Part shown: positions 10,949 through 20,207 of the stretch, one piece after another | Layout of the letters: every line of letters starts with the position of its first letter | Numbering within the stretch: position 1 is the stretch's first letter | Assembly: GCA_016213325.1 (NCBI GenBank) | Contig: JACRAY010000022.1 | Coordinates: forward strand, 62,001 to 126,000 | Reading direction: 5' to 3' | Source: Burkholderiales bacterium | Lineage (GTDB): Bacteria > Pseudomonadota > Gammaproteobacteria > Burkholderiales > Burkholderiaceae_C | DNA length: 64,000 bases | Notes under the pieces: generated by a model | The model's database searches: none | Told to the model about the DNA's origin: nothing | What the model saw: the letters and a program-made list of their open reading frames with translations, nothing else | Program-made: the position numbers and the translations under genes

Positions 10949-11654
10949 GCTGCTGGAGGTGAACAAGCTGTGTGCGTCTTACGGCGCGACGCAGGTGCTG
11001 TACGACGTGGACTTCTCGCTGGAACAAGGCCACATCACCGCCATCCTCGGCGCCAACGGCGCGGGCAAGACGACGACGCTGCGCGCGCTGTGCCAGGTGG
11101 TCAGGACCAGCGGCAGCGTGGTGCTCGACGGCACACAGGTGGTGGGCAAGTCGACCGAGGCGGTGGTGCGCATGGGCGTGGCGCACGTGCCCGACGGCCG
11201 CGGCACTTTCACCGGGCTGTCGGTCGAGGAGAACCTGCGCCTGGGTGCCTACGTGCGCGGCAACAGGGCGGAGATGCTCGAGGACATGGAGCGCATGTTC
11301 ACGCGCTTCCCGATCCTAAAAGCTAGACGCCACCAGCAGGCCGGCACGCTGTCCGGCGGCGAGCAGCAGATGCTGGCGATCAGCCGCGCGCTGATGCTGC
11401 GGCCCAAGCTGCTGCTGCTGGACGAGCCCTCCTTCGGCCTGGCGCCGCTGATCGTGGCCGAGATCTTCCGCATCATGCGCACCATCAACAAGGAGGACCG
11501 CGTGAGCATGTTGCTGGTCGAGCAGAACGCCAGCCTGGCGCTGGACCTGGCCGACCATGCCTATCTGCTGGAAACCGGCCGCGTCGCGCTGTCCGGGCCC
11601 AGCGATGCCATCAAGAACGACGAGTCGGTGCGCAAGGCGTACCTCGGCTACTGA
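10941..11654 (+). CDS. livF: LIV-type ABC transporter ATP-binding protein
   Basis: AILGANGAGKTTTLRAL, GTLSGGEQQMLAISRALMLRPKLLLLDEPS; overlaps upstream gene by 8 bp. Confidence 0.92.
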
Positions 11655-11665
11655 GGTCCAGGGCC

Positions 11666-12538
11666 ATGGAAGCACTGCTCTTTCAAATCTTCTCCGGTCT
11701 GGCCAACGGCATCATCTACGGCTCGGTGGCACTGGCGCTGGTGATGATCTACCAAGCCACGCACCACATCAACTTCGCCCAGGGCGAGATGGCCACCTTC
11801 AGCACCTTCATCGCCTGGTGGCTGATCCAGTCGGGCTGGCCCTACTGGGGCGCGTTCTTCTTCACGGTGGCGGTGTCCTTCGCCGGCGGACTGCTGGTGC
11901 AGCGCATCATCCTGAGGCCGATCGAGAAGGCGCCGGTGATGACCAACGTCATCGTCTTCATCGGCCTGCTGCTGATCTTCAACGCCTTCTCCGGCTGGTT
12001 CTTCGACCACACCATCAAGTCCTTCGACAGCCCCTTCCCCAAGGATTCGGCGCTGGCCACCCAGTACTTCTCGGCGCACCAGATCGGCTCGGCCGGCGTG
12101 CTGCTGTTGGTGCTGCTCGGGCTGTTCGCCTTCTTCAAATTCACGCCCATCGGCTTGGCGATGCGCGCGGCTGCGCAGAACCCGGATTCGGCGCGGCTGG
12201 TGGGCATCCGCGTGTCGTGGATGCTGGGCCTCGGCTGGGGGCTGGCGGCGGCCATCGGCGCGATCGCCGGCATGATGGTGGCACCGGTCGTCTTCCTCGA
12301 CCCCAACATGATGACCGGCATCCTGCTGTACGGCTTTGCCGCGGCGCTGCTGGGCGGCATCGACAACCCGCTGGGCGCGGTCATCGGCGGCTTCATCGTC
12401 GGCGTGCTCGAGAACCTGCTCGGCGCCTATGTCATCGGCACCGAGTTGAAGCTCACCGTCGCGCTGGTGCTGATCGTGGCGACGCTGACGCTCAAACCTG
12501 CCGGCCTGTTCGGCAAGAAGGTGGTGGTGCGCGTATGA
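11666..12538 (+). CDS. livH: LIV-type ABC transporter permease
   Basis: Polytopic; FSGLANGIIYGSVALALVMIYQATHHINFAQGEM. Confidence 0.92.
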   Translation: MEALLFQIFSGLANGIIYGSVALALVMIYQATHHINFAQGEMATFSTFIAWWLIQSGWPYWGAFFFTVAVSFAGGLLVQRIILRPIEKAPVMTNVIVFIGLLLIFNAFSGWFFDHTIKSFDSPFPKDSALATQYFSAHQIGSAGVLLLVLLGLFAFFKFTPIGLAMRAAAQNPDSARLVGIRVSWMLGLGWGLAAAIGAIAGMMVAPVVFLDPNMMTGILLYGFAAALLGGIDNPLGAVIGGFIVGVLENLLGAYVIGTELKLTVALVLIVATLTLKPAGLFGKKVVVRV

Positions 12539-13521
12539 GCGGCTCGACCGAGCGCAAGTGGGTTTGGATCGGCGGCATCGTCGTCGCCGTCGTGCTGCTG
12601 ATCCTCCCCTTCCTGTTCAAGAACTACCGCGTCTTCCAGTTCAACCTGGTGCTGGTCTATGCGGTGGCGATCCTGGGCCTGAACATCCTCACCGGCTTCA
12701 ACGGCCAGTTTTCGCTCGGCCACGGCGCGTTCTACGCCTTCGGCGCCTACACCGCGGCGATACTGATGTCGCTGTACCACGTGCCCTACTGGGCAACGCT
12801 GCCGGTGGCTTTCGTCTTCTGCTTCGTGTTCGGCTTCCTCGTCGGCTTCCCGGCGCTGCGGCTGGCCGGACACTTCCTCGCGCTGGCCACCTTTGCGCTG
12901 GCGCTGGCCGTGCCGCAGCTGCTGAAGTACAAGAGGATCGAACACTTCACCGGCGGCGTGCAGGGCATCGTGCTGAGCAAGCCGGAGCCGCCGTTCACCT
13001 TCACGCTCTTCGACCAGCCGCTCAGCGCCGACCGCTGGCTCTACTTCTTCACGCTGTTCGTCAGCACGCTGATGTTCCTATTTGCCTGGAACCTGCTGCG
13101 CGGGCGCGTCGGCCGCGCGCTGATCGCGATCCGCGACCATCCGATCGCCGCCACCGCGATGGGCATCAACCTGCCGGTCTTCAAGTCGCTGACCTTCGGC
13201 ACCTCGGCCGGCTTCACCGGGCTCGCCGGGGCTCTGGGCGCAATCGTCGTCGCCTTCGTGTCGCCCGACAGCTTCACCGCCACGCTTTCGATCTTCCTGC
13301 TCGTCGGCGTGGTCGTCGGCGGGCTGGCGTCGATCCCCGGCGCGATCTTCGGCGGCATCTTCATCCAGTACGTGCCGAATATCGCGGACGAGTTGTCCAA
13401 GTCGGCACCGGCGGCGATCTACGGTGTGCTGTTGATCCTGCTGATGTACCTGATGCCCACCGGCGTGATGGGTGGCCTGCGACGCCTATGGGCCAGGCTG
13501 CGCGCACGGCCGGCGGCCTGA
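12535..13521 (+). CDS. livM: LIV-type ABC transporter permease
   Basis: NILTGFNGQFSLGHGAFYAFGAYTAA; ATGA overlap with livH stop. Confidence 0.92.
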   Translation: MSGSTERKWVWIGGIVVAVVLLILPFLFKNYRVFQFNLVLVYAVAILGLNILTGFNGQFSLGHGAFYAFGAYTAAILMSLYHVPYWATLPVAFVFCFVFGFLVGFPALRLAGHFLALATFALALAVPQLLKYKRIEHFTGGVQGIVLSKPEPPFTFTLFDQPLSADRWLYFFTLFVSTLMFLFAWNLLRGRVGRALIAIRDHPIAATAMGINLPVFKSLTFGTSAGFTGLAGALGAIVVAFVSPDSFTATLSIFLLVGVVVGGLASIPGAIFGGIFIQYVPNIADELSKSAPAAIYGVLLILLMYLMPTGVMGGLRRLWARLRARPAA

Positions 13522-13578
13522 GCGGACAGCCGCGCGCGGCTGCCCGTGTTTCTTTGTCAATGTAAGGAGAAGCGAAAG

Positions 13579-14784
13579 ATGAACATGAAGTCCCTTGGCC
13601 TGGTCCTTGCAGGCCTCACTGCGTTAACCCTGAGCGGCACTGCGCTGGCGCAGAAGAAGTACGACCCGGGCGCCAGCGACAAGGAGATCGTGATCGGCGG
13701 CATCAGCCCCTATTCCGGCCCGGCCTCGGCCTACGGCACGATCGGCAAGGCGGTCGCCGCCTATTTCGAGAAGGTGAACGCCGACGGCGGCATCAACGGC
13801 CGCAAGATCAAGTTCATCAGCCTGGACGACGGCTACAACCCGGCGAAGACCGTGGAGCAGACGCGCAAGCTGGTCGAGCAGGAGGAGGTGCTGCTGTTGT
13901 TCAACGTGCTGGGCACGCCGCCGAACACGGCGATCCACAAGTACATGAACGACAAGAAGGTGCCGCAGCTGTTCAGCTCCACCGGCGCGACCAAGTGGGG
14001 CGACCCGAAAAACTTCCCCTGGACCATGGGCTGGCAGCCGAACTACCAGTCCGAGGCCAAGGTCTACGCGCTGCACATCCTGGAGACCAAGCCGAACGCG
14101 AAGATCGCGGTGCTGTACCAGAACGACGACTACGGCAAGGACTACCTGAAGGGCTTTGAGGACGGCCTGGGCGACAAGGCCAAGACGATGATCGTCAGCA
14201 AGCTCAGCTACGAGGTCACCGACCCCACGGTGGACAGCCAGGTGGTGACGATGAAGGCCTCGGGCGCCGACATCTTCTTCAACATCAGCACCCCGAAGTT
14301 CGCGGCGCAGGCGATCAAGAAGGCGACCGAGATCGGCTGGAAGCCAACGCAGTACCTGAACAACGTGTCGGCCTCGGTCGGCTCGGTGCTGACGCCGGCC
14401 GGCCTGGACAACAGCACTGGCCTGATCACCGCGCAGTACATTAAAGACCCGACCGACGCGCAGTTCCAGAAGGGCAAGGAGTGGGACGAGTATGTCGCCT
14501 GGTTCAAGAAGTACCACTCGAGCGCCAACATCGCCGATTTCTTCAATGTCTACGGCTACACCGTCGCCCAGTGCCTGGTGCAGGTGCTGAAGCAGGCCGG
14601 CGACAACCTGACGCGCGAGAACATCATGAAGCAGGCCGCCAGCCTGAACATCACGCTGCCGATGCTGCTCCCCGGCGTCAACGTCAAGACCGCGGCTGAC
14701 GACTTCTTCCCGATCGAGCGCCAGCAGCTGTCGCGCTTCGACGGCAAGAACTGGGTGCTGTTCGGCAAGGTCTACGGGCCCTGA
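13579..14784 (+). CDS. LIV-type ABC transporter substrate-binding protein
   Basis: Signal peptide; EIVIGGISPYSGPASAYGTIGKAVAAYFEKVNADGGINGRKIKF. Confidence 0.92.
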   Translation: MNMKSLGLVLAGLTALTLSGTALAQKKYDPGASDKEIVIGGISPYSGPASAYGTIGKAVAAYFEKVNADGGINGRKIKFISLDDGYNPAKTVEQTRKLVEQEEVLLLFNVLGTPPNTAIHKYMNDKKVPQLFSSTGATKWGDPKNFPWTMGWQPNYQSEAKVYALHILETKPNAKIAVLYQNDDYGKDYLKGFEDGLGDKAKTMIVSKLSYEVTDPTVDSQVVTMKASGADIFFNISTPKFAAQAIKKATEIGWKPTQYLNNVSASVGSVLTPAGLDNSTGLITAQYIKDPTDAQFQKGKEWDEYVAWFKKYHSSANIADFFNVYGYTVAQCLVQVLKQAGDNLTRENIMKQAASLNITLPMLLPGVNVKTAADDFFPIERQQLSRFDGKNWVLFGKVYGP

Positions 14785-14812
14785 CCCGCTTTTTTTTGGA
14801 CGAGGAGAGTTC

Positions 14813-15955
14813 ATGAGTAACCAGATCCCCACCACCGGTCTGCAACTGCGCTCGCAGATCACGCGCACCGGCCAATTGGAGCTGTCGCTGGTCGAAGGGC
14901 CGGTGCCTTCGCCGGGACCCGAAGAGGTTGTGATACGTGTGGACGCGGCGCCCATCAACCCATCGGATTTGGGGTTGCTGCTTGGGCCGGCGGTTCTTTC
15001 TACTATCAAAGTGACAGGTACGGCCGAACGCCCAGTGGTGACGGCAACCGTGCCCGAAAAAGCTTTGCGCAGCCTGGCGGCTCGGCTTGATCGAATGATG
15101 CCCGTGGGCATCGAAGGCGCCGGCCTGGTAGTGGCGGCGGGTTCGTCGCCGGCAGCGCAAGCGCTGCTGAACCGCAAGGTGGCGGCGATGGGTGAGGCCA
15201 TGTACTCGCAGTACCGCTGTGTGCCCGTTCAACAGTGTGTGGTGCTGCCCGAAGACACGACCGCGCTGGATGGCGCGTCCGCGTTTGTCAATCCGCTAAC
15301 GGCGTTGGGGATGCTCGAGACGATGCGTCGTGAAGGCCATAGCGCATTGGTTCACACGGCCGCAGCGTCGAGCCTAGGCCAGATGCTCAACCGACTCTGC
15401 CAGGCCGATGGGGTGAAGCTGGTCAACATCGTGCGAAAGCCGGAACAGGAGAAACTTCTGCGCGAGCAAGGCGCAGTGTATGTCTGCAACAGCAACGCAC
15501 CGAACTTTGTTGATGATCTGACCGAAGCACTGTCGGCCACCGGGGCCACGATTGCGTTCGATGCGATCGGTGGCGGCAGGCTCGCCGGGAATATCCTCAG
15601 CTGCATGGAACTGGCCATCAAACGGACGGCCAAGGAATATAGCCGCTATGGCTCAGCTACGCACAAGCAGGTGTACGTGTACGGCATGCTGGATCCCAGT
15701 CCCATCGAGTTTGTGCGCAACTTCGGCATGGCCTGGTCGATGGGCGGCTGGCTCCTGATGCCCTTCATGCAGACTGTGGGTCCCGAAGTGATGCATCGTC
15801 TGAAAGACCGTGTCCGCCGTGAACTGAAGACCACCTTCGCCACCCACTACTCGCGACATGTCAGCCTATTTGAGGCGCTGCAGGCCGATGTCATCGCCAA
15901 GTATGCGGTACCCGTCACTGGCGAGAAGTTCCTCATCATGCCGAACGTGTCCTGA
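14813..15955 (+). CDS. MDR-superfamily zinc-binding-type alcohol dehydrogenase/quinone oxidoreductase-like protein
   Basis: GPEEVVIRVDAAPINPSDLG, ALVHTAAASSLGQMLNRLCQADG. Confidence 0.85.
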   Translation: MSNQIPTTGLQLRSQITRTGQLELSLVEGPVPSPGPEEVVIRVDAAPINPSDLGLLLGPAVLSTIKVTGTAERPVVTATVPEKALRSLAARLDRMMPVGIEGAGLVVAAGSSPAAQALLNRKVAAMGEAMYSQYRCVPVQQCVVLPEDTTALDGASAFVNPLTALGMLETMRREGHSALVHTAAASSLGQMLNRLCQADGVKLVNIVRKPEQEKLLREQGAVYVCNSNAPNFVDDLTEALSATGATIAFDAIGGGRLAGNILSCMELAIKRTAKEYSRYGSATHKQVYVYGMLDPSPIEFVRNFGMAWSMGGWLLMPFMQTVGPEVMHRLKDRVRRELKTTFATHYSRHVSLFEALQADVIAKYAVPVTGEKFLIMPNVS

Positions 15956-15974
15956 GCCAGGAAAGGTTCCCAAC

Positions 15975-16973
15975 ATGCTCCCAACTCGCGACATGATCCT
16001 GATCGAAATCACTCAACCCGGTGGTCCCGAAGTATTGCAACCTCGCCAAGTGCCTGTTCCCAGACCAGAAGCAGACGAGGTATTGATCCGTGTATTCGCC
16101 GCAGGGGTCAATCGCCCTGACGTGATTCAACGCATTGGCAAGTACCCAATGAAACCCGGCATGAGTCCTATCCCCGGGCTGGAAGTGGCCGGTGAAGTGG
16201 TGGCTGTCGGTGAAGGTGTCAGCGAGTTCGTTGCGGGAGACAGAGTCTGTGCGCTGACCAATGGCGGCGGTTATGCACAGTACTGCGTTGTGCACGCTAG
16301 TCAAACGCTGCCGATACCCGAAGGCTTGGATTGGATTCAAGCAGCGGCAATTCCAGAAACCTTCTTCACGGTTTGGGCCAATCTGTTCGGAATCGGCGGC
16401 GCCACCCAAGGCCAACGAGCGCTAATACACGGCGGCACCAGCGGAATCGGTACCACCGCATTAATGTTATGTCGAGAGTTTGGCATTGATGCCTTCGCCA
16501 CCGCAGGCAGCGATGAAAAGTGTGCCGTGATCCGTGAGTTGGGTGCAGAGGCAATCAACTATCACGATCAGTCCTTCAACCAGGTTATCGCTGAAAAGAC
16601 GACCGGCGAGGGCGTCGATGTGATCCTGGACATCGTGGGCGGCTCGTACTTCAACGATAACGTCGCCGCACTGGCCATGGAAGGTCGCCTGGTGATGCTG
16701 GGCTTTCTCGGTGGCGCCCATGCCCCTGATGTCGATTTGCTCGCCATCGTGGGCAAGCGTGCCGTCGTCACAGGCTCACTGTTGCGCTCACGCACCAAAG
16801 AAGAGAAAGCCATCATCGCCCAACAACTGCGCGAACACGTATGGCCAGTACTTAGCGCCGGACGATGCTTGCCGATAATCGACAGTGTTTTCCCGTTCAC
16901 CAATGCGGCACTAGCCCATGCGCGGATGGAGGGTGGCGATCACATCGGCAAGATCATCTTAAGCATGAGTTGA
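15975..16973 (+). CDS. NAD(P)H-quinone oxidoreductase (PIG3-like MDR)
   Basis: MILIEITQPGGPEVLQPRQVPVPRPEADEVLIRVFAAGVNRPDVIQR, GGTSGIGTTALMLCREFG. Confidence 0.9.
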   Translation: MLPTRDMILIEITQPGGPEVLQPRQVPVPRPEADEVLIRVFAAGVNRPDVIQRIGKYPMKPGMSPIPGLEVAGEVVAVGEGVSEFVAGDRVCALTNGGGYAQYCVVHASQTLPIPEGLDWIQAAAIPETFFTVWANLFGIGGATQGQRALIHGGTSGIGTTALMLCREFGIDAFATAGSDEKCAVIRELGAEAINYHDQSFNQVIAEKTTGEGVDVILDIVGGSYFNDNVAALAMEGRLVMLGFLGGAHAPDVDLLAIVGKRAVVTGSLLRSRTKEEKAIIAQQLREHVWPVLSAGRCLPIIDSVFPFTNAALAHARMEGGDHIGKIILSMS

Positions 16974-17025
16974 GCTCCGACCGGCGGAAAACCGAACACC
17001 TTTTCGGTGTGATCTGCAGTAGAAG

Positions 17026-17060
17026 GGTCAACATGACCCGTTCGTGGGTTGTCGAATGGG
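17026..17060 (+). repeat. 35-bp direct repeat, copy 2 (upstream of VOC gene)
   Basis: ggtcaacatgacccgttcgtggg(t)tgtcgaatggg. Confidence 0.9.
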
Positions 17061-17070
17061 GAGCGAAACG

Positions 17071-17724
17071 ATGAACATCGCGAAGGACTGCCTCGACGTC
17101 GGTCTGTACACCAATCGCTACGACGACCTCCGCGCGTTCTACGTCGACCGGCTCGGGCTGCCGTACGAGGAGCTGCTGAAGGCGGGCCGCGGCATCCACC
17201 AGCACCGCGTCGGGCTGCACGGCTCGGTGCTGAAGCTCAACGACTCGCGCGACACGCTGGCCGACGCGCCGACCCCGTTCGTGCGCCTCGACATCCACGC
17301 CGACCACGAGGAGACGCTGCACGATCCGGACGGCACCGAGGTCGTGCTCACCCCCCATGTCGAGCGCATCGCGATCCACTGGCGCAGCAGCGACCCCGAC
17401 CGGCTGGCGGCGATGCTGCGGGACGGCTTCGACGCGCACGACGAGGGCGCATCGCGCTGGAGCGTCGGCGCGACCGTGCTCGTGCTGCACAGCGGTGGTG
17501 GACCCGTCGGTCCCCTGCGGTCGCGGGGCTTGCGCTACCTCACCGTGCAGGTGTTCGACGTCCGCGCCGAACACGCCCGGCTCCTCGAGCTCGGCTGGCG
17601 CGAGGGCACCGCCCCGATCAAGCTCGGCGAGACGGCGTTCATCTCCTTCGTGCTCGACCCCGACGGCGCGCCGATCGAGATCTCCCAGCGAGCGTCGCTC
17701 ACCGGTCCGCTGCCCGAGGTCTGA
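17071..17724 (+). CDS. VOC (glyoxalase/bleomycin resistance/dioxygenase) superfamily protein
   Basis: IAKDCLDVGLYTNRYDDLRAFYVDRLGLPYEE, C-terminal AFISFVLDPDGAPIEI. Confidence 0.75.
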   Translation: MNIAKDCLDVGLYTNRYDDLRAFYVDRLGLPYEELLKAGRGIHQHRVGLHGSVLKLNDSRDTLADAPTPFVRLDIHADHEETLHDPDGTEVVLTPHVERIAIHWRSSDPDRLAAMLRDGFDAHDEGASRWSVGATVLVLHSGGGPVGPLRSRGLRYLTVQVFDVRAEHARLLELGWREGTAPIKLGETAFISFVLDPDGAPIEISQRASLTGPLPEV

Positions 17725-17964
17725 TGCTTCTCGGGCGCGACTGGGGACTCAGGCCAGGCGGTCGGCGCTCTCGACCTCGGCCGCGAACCCGTCGGGCTCG
17801 GCCGCGTTGGGCTCGTGCTCCCAGACCTCGACGCCGGCCAGCGTGGATCCAAACCGCTCCGCCTGACCCGGCCGCACGATCGCTTGCGCGCGCGCTCTTC
17901 GGGCAGCAGCGGGCTGCGGGACACCACCAGCAAGGATCTTGGCAGATCGACAGAGCAATCGAAG

Positions 17965-18050
17965 GCATGGACGAAATCGGTCCCCGGCATCGCACCGTAT
18001 GCCATTCCCGGCCATACGCCCGGTCACACCGGCTACATGATTTCCTCAAA
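17965..18050 (+). pseudogene. fragment of MBL-fold hydrolase
   Basis: + strand WTKSVPGIAPYAIPGHTPGHTGYMISS, resembling the metal-binding PGHTPGH segment of MBL-fold enzymes, with no surrounding domain. Confidence 0.5.
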
Positions 18051-18690
18051 GAAGCCTCTGTCGGCGCCGCCGAGGCGGGCGCGGCGATCATTCACCTTCA
18101 CGCACGCGATCCGATCACGGGCAAGCCGGATCAGAGCCCCGAGGCATTCGGGCGATTCCTGCCGCAGATCAAGGCTCGCACCGATGCAGTGTTGAACATC
18201 ACCAGTGGCGGCTCGCCCTAGATGACAATCGAGGAGCGCATTCAACCGTCAATGCGCTTCGCGCCTGAGGTGGCCTCGCTCAACATGGGCTCCATGAACT
18301 TCGCGCTGTTCCCGATGCTGGCGCGCTTCAGGGAGTTCAAACATGCCTGACTGTGTTCGGCATCCTGGAGGAATCGGCACGTACCCTGAAAACGTGTTGC
18401 ACATGAAGCGGACGGCCGACCGGCTGTTCGGCAATGATCTTCGCTGGTCGGTGCTGGGCACAGGCAAGAATCAGCTTTGCCTTGCAGCAATGTCTGCCAG
18501 TATGGGCGGCAATGTGCGGGTCGGACTGGAAGACAGTCTGTGGCTTGGACGCGGCACGCTGGCCGAGAGCAATGCAGCGCAGGTGCGGCAGGCGCGCCAG
18601 ATTATCGAGGGGCTTGGACTCGAGATCGCCAACCCTAACGAAGCCAGGGAAATCTTGAAGTTGAAGGGCATGTCGAAAGTCAACTTCTGA
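18047..18690 (+). pseudogene. BKACE/DUF849 (3-keto-5-aminohexanoate cleavage-type) gene remnant: in-frame TAG at 18219, internal deletion near 18345, 1-bp frameshift near 18366
   Basis: Collinear pieces: EASVGAAEAGAAIIHLHARDPITGKPDQSPEAFGRFLPQIKARTDAVLNITSGGSP* / MTIEERIQPSMRFAPEVASLNMGSMNFALFPMLARFREFKHA* / GGIGTYPENVLHMKRTADRLFGNDLRWSVLGTGKNQLCLAAMSASMGGNVRVGLEDSLWLGRGTLAESNAAQV... Confidence 0.85.
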
Positions 18691-18723
18691 GAACACCTCT
18701 TCCTTCACGATTCGGTGACGCCA

Positions 18724-19590
18724 TTACCGCATCGCAGCCCTGCGAAAATCGGACGGCGTCAGTCCGGTCGCCTTCTTGAACGCGGTGCTGAAGTGCTGAG
18801 CATGGCTGAAGCCGCAATCCAGCGCGACTTTAGTTGCGGTGCGACGGGGATCCAGGAGAAGCTCCTTGGCCCGCTCGAGACGCAGATCGTAAACAAAGCG
18901 CAGGGGTGTCTGCCCGGCACTTTCGCGAAAAGCCCGCATGAAATGCCGGGGACTGACACCGGCAACTTGCGCTAAGTCCTCGATCGCGAACGGCCTCGAC
19001 AAGTCGGCCTCGATGTAGTCGATGACGCGCCGAAAGCTGCCAGGTGCAAGGCCACCGCACGGGCGAACAGCGGGTGCCTGGCTGCCGTCGATTCGGGCCA
19101 GAAGGGCGAGCGCTTGCATTGCCCAGCCGTCTGCGAACAACCCGTAAAGGCTGTCTGCATTGCGTGCCTCACGGCATAAGACCGAGAGGCCACGTTGCAG
19201 ATCTTCGTTGCCGAAGGCAATCAGCGGCCGATTGAAGTGGCAGCCGGCGTCGGACGCAACGGTTGGGTCGAGGAAGACCACCGTGTATTCGAACGACGGG
19301 GCTACCTCGAACTCGCCTACGACTGAGGTCGAGGCTGGGAGCAGCGCAAGGTTTGTTCCCTGCCTTATTTCGGAGTGGATGCGGCGGCCGTCAAGCTCCA
19401 GATGCAACTCTTTGAGGCCGCTGCCAAACCAGAACAGCGCCAGCCGCGGTTGACGAAAACGCCAGGAGATGGGCCCGGTGGCTCGGCGCGCAAGGACCTC
19501 TACATGCGTGGTGCGCGAGTCCGCAATGATGCCGGAGACGAGTTCACCCCCAACCTCGCGGTATTCGGCTTGTGAGTCTAGGTCATGCAT
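18724..19590 (-). CDS. AraC family transcriptional regulator
   Basis: C-terminal RVIDYIEADLSRPFAIEDLAQVAGVSPRHFMRAFRESAGQTPLRFVYDLRLERAKELL...GFSHAQHFSTAFKKATGLTPSDFRR. Confidence 0.92.
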   Translation of the reverse strand: MHDLDSQAEYREVGGELVSGIIADSRTTHVEVLARRATGPISWRFRQPRLALFWFGSGLKELHLELDGRRIHSEIRQGTNLALLPASTSVVGEFEVAPSFEYTVVFLDPTVASDAGCHFNRPLIAFGNEDLQRGLSVLCREARNADSLYGLFADGWAMQALALLARIDGSQAPAVRPCGGLAPGSFRRVIDYIEADLSRPFAIEDLAQVAGVSPRHFMRAFRESAGQTPLRFVYDLRLERAKELLLDPRRTATKVALDCGFSHAQHFSTAFKKATGLTPSDFRRAAMR

Positions 19591-19653
19591 TGCTTACCTC
19601 CGGCTTCGACCTTGCGCCCGACCTCATTGTGCCGGGAGTGGGCACAAATTTGG

Positions 19654-20194
19654 TCACGCCCGGAACACGTCCAGGTTGTCGGTCAACCACCCGGTCAACG
19701 AACGTGGGGCTTTTCCGGTAAGTTCCTCGACGGTTGAAGTCGTTTCGGCTATCACAGACTCGCGGAACATTTGGTCCAGTCCAACCAGGACATCGGCTAC
19801 CAGCGGAGATAGTCCGGCGCCGAGCAGAGCATCTCGCTGCTCGGCAGGTGAACGGTCCGAGGGCGGACAGTTTGACGATGTGCCGAACGCGTGATGCAAC
19901 TGCTGCATCGATCAGTGCGATTTCGTTGGTAGCCTGTTCGAGGGATGTGCCATGCGCGATGAAGGGCCGGTCGACGCCACGCAGGGCCTCCTCAAGCGTG
20001 TCTGCGCGTTGAAAGTCGACCTTGAATGCGCGCACTCCTTGGGGCACGCCCATCGCGCTGGGTCGGCGCGTTAGGGCCACGAGTTCAATCGGGTCAGCGC
20101 CGAGCAACGACATCAACACAGCGCTAACGCGTCCTGTTGCGCCCGCGATGGCAATCCGAGGCTTTTTGATACTGGGGGTCGAATAGTTGAGCAT
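19654..20194 (-). pseudogene. NmrA-family NAD(P)-binding protein, internally deleted and frameshifted
   Basis: N-part IAIAGATGRVSAVLMSLLGADPIELVALTRRPS...VRHIVKLSALG (19583-20206 frame) then, in another frame, C-part RDALLGAGLSPLVADVLVGLDQMFRESVIAETTSTVEELTGKAPRSLTGWLTDNLDVFRA*; middle of the protein missing. Confidence 0.8.
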
Positions 20195-20207
20195 GACGGG
20201 TCCCACG

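Noticed and set aside
13624-15201. 525-aa minus-strand ORF opposite the liv SBP
   Set aside because: Antisense artefact; spans two plus-strand genes.
16990-17015. Possible small hairpin (ACACC-ttttc-GGTGT) after the PIG3-like gene
   Set aside because: Only 5-bp stem and no U-tract; insufficient for a terminator call.
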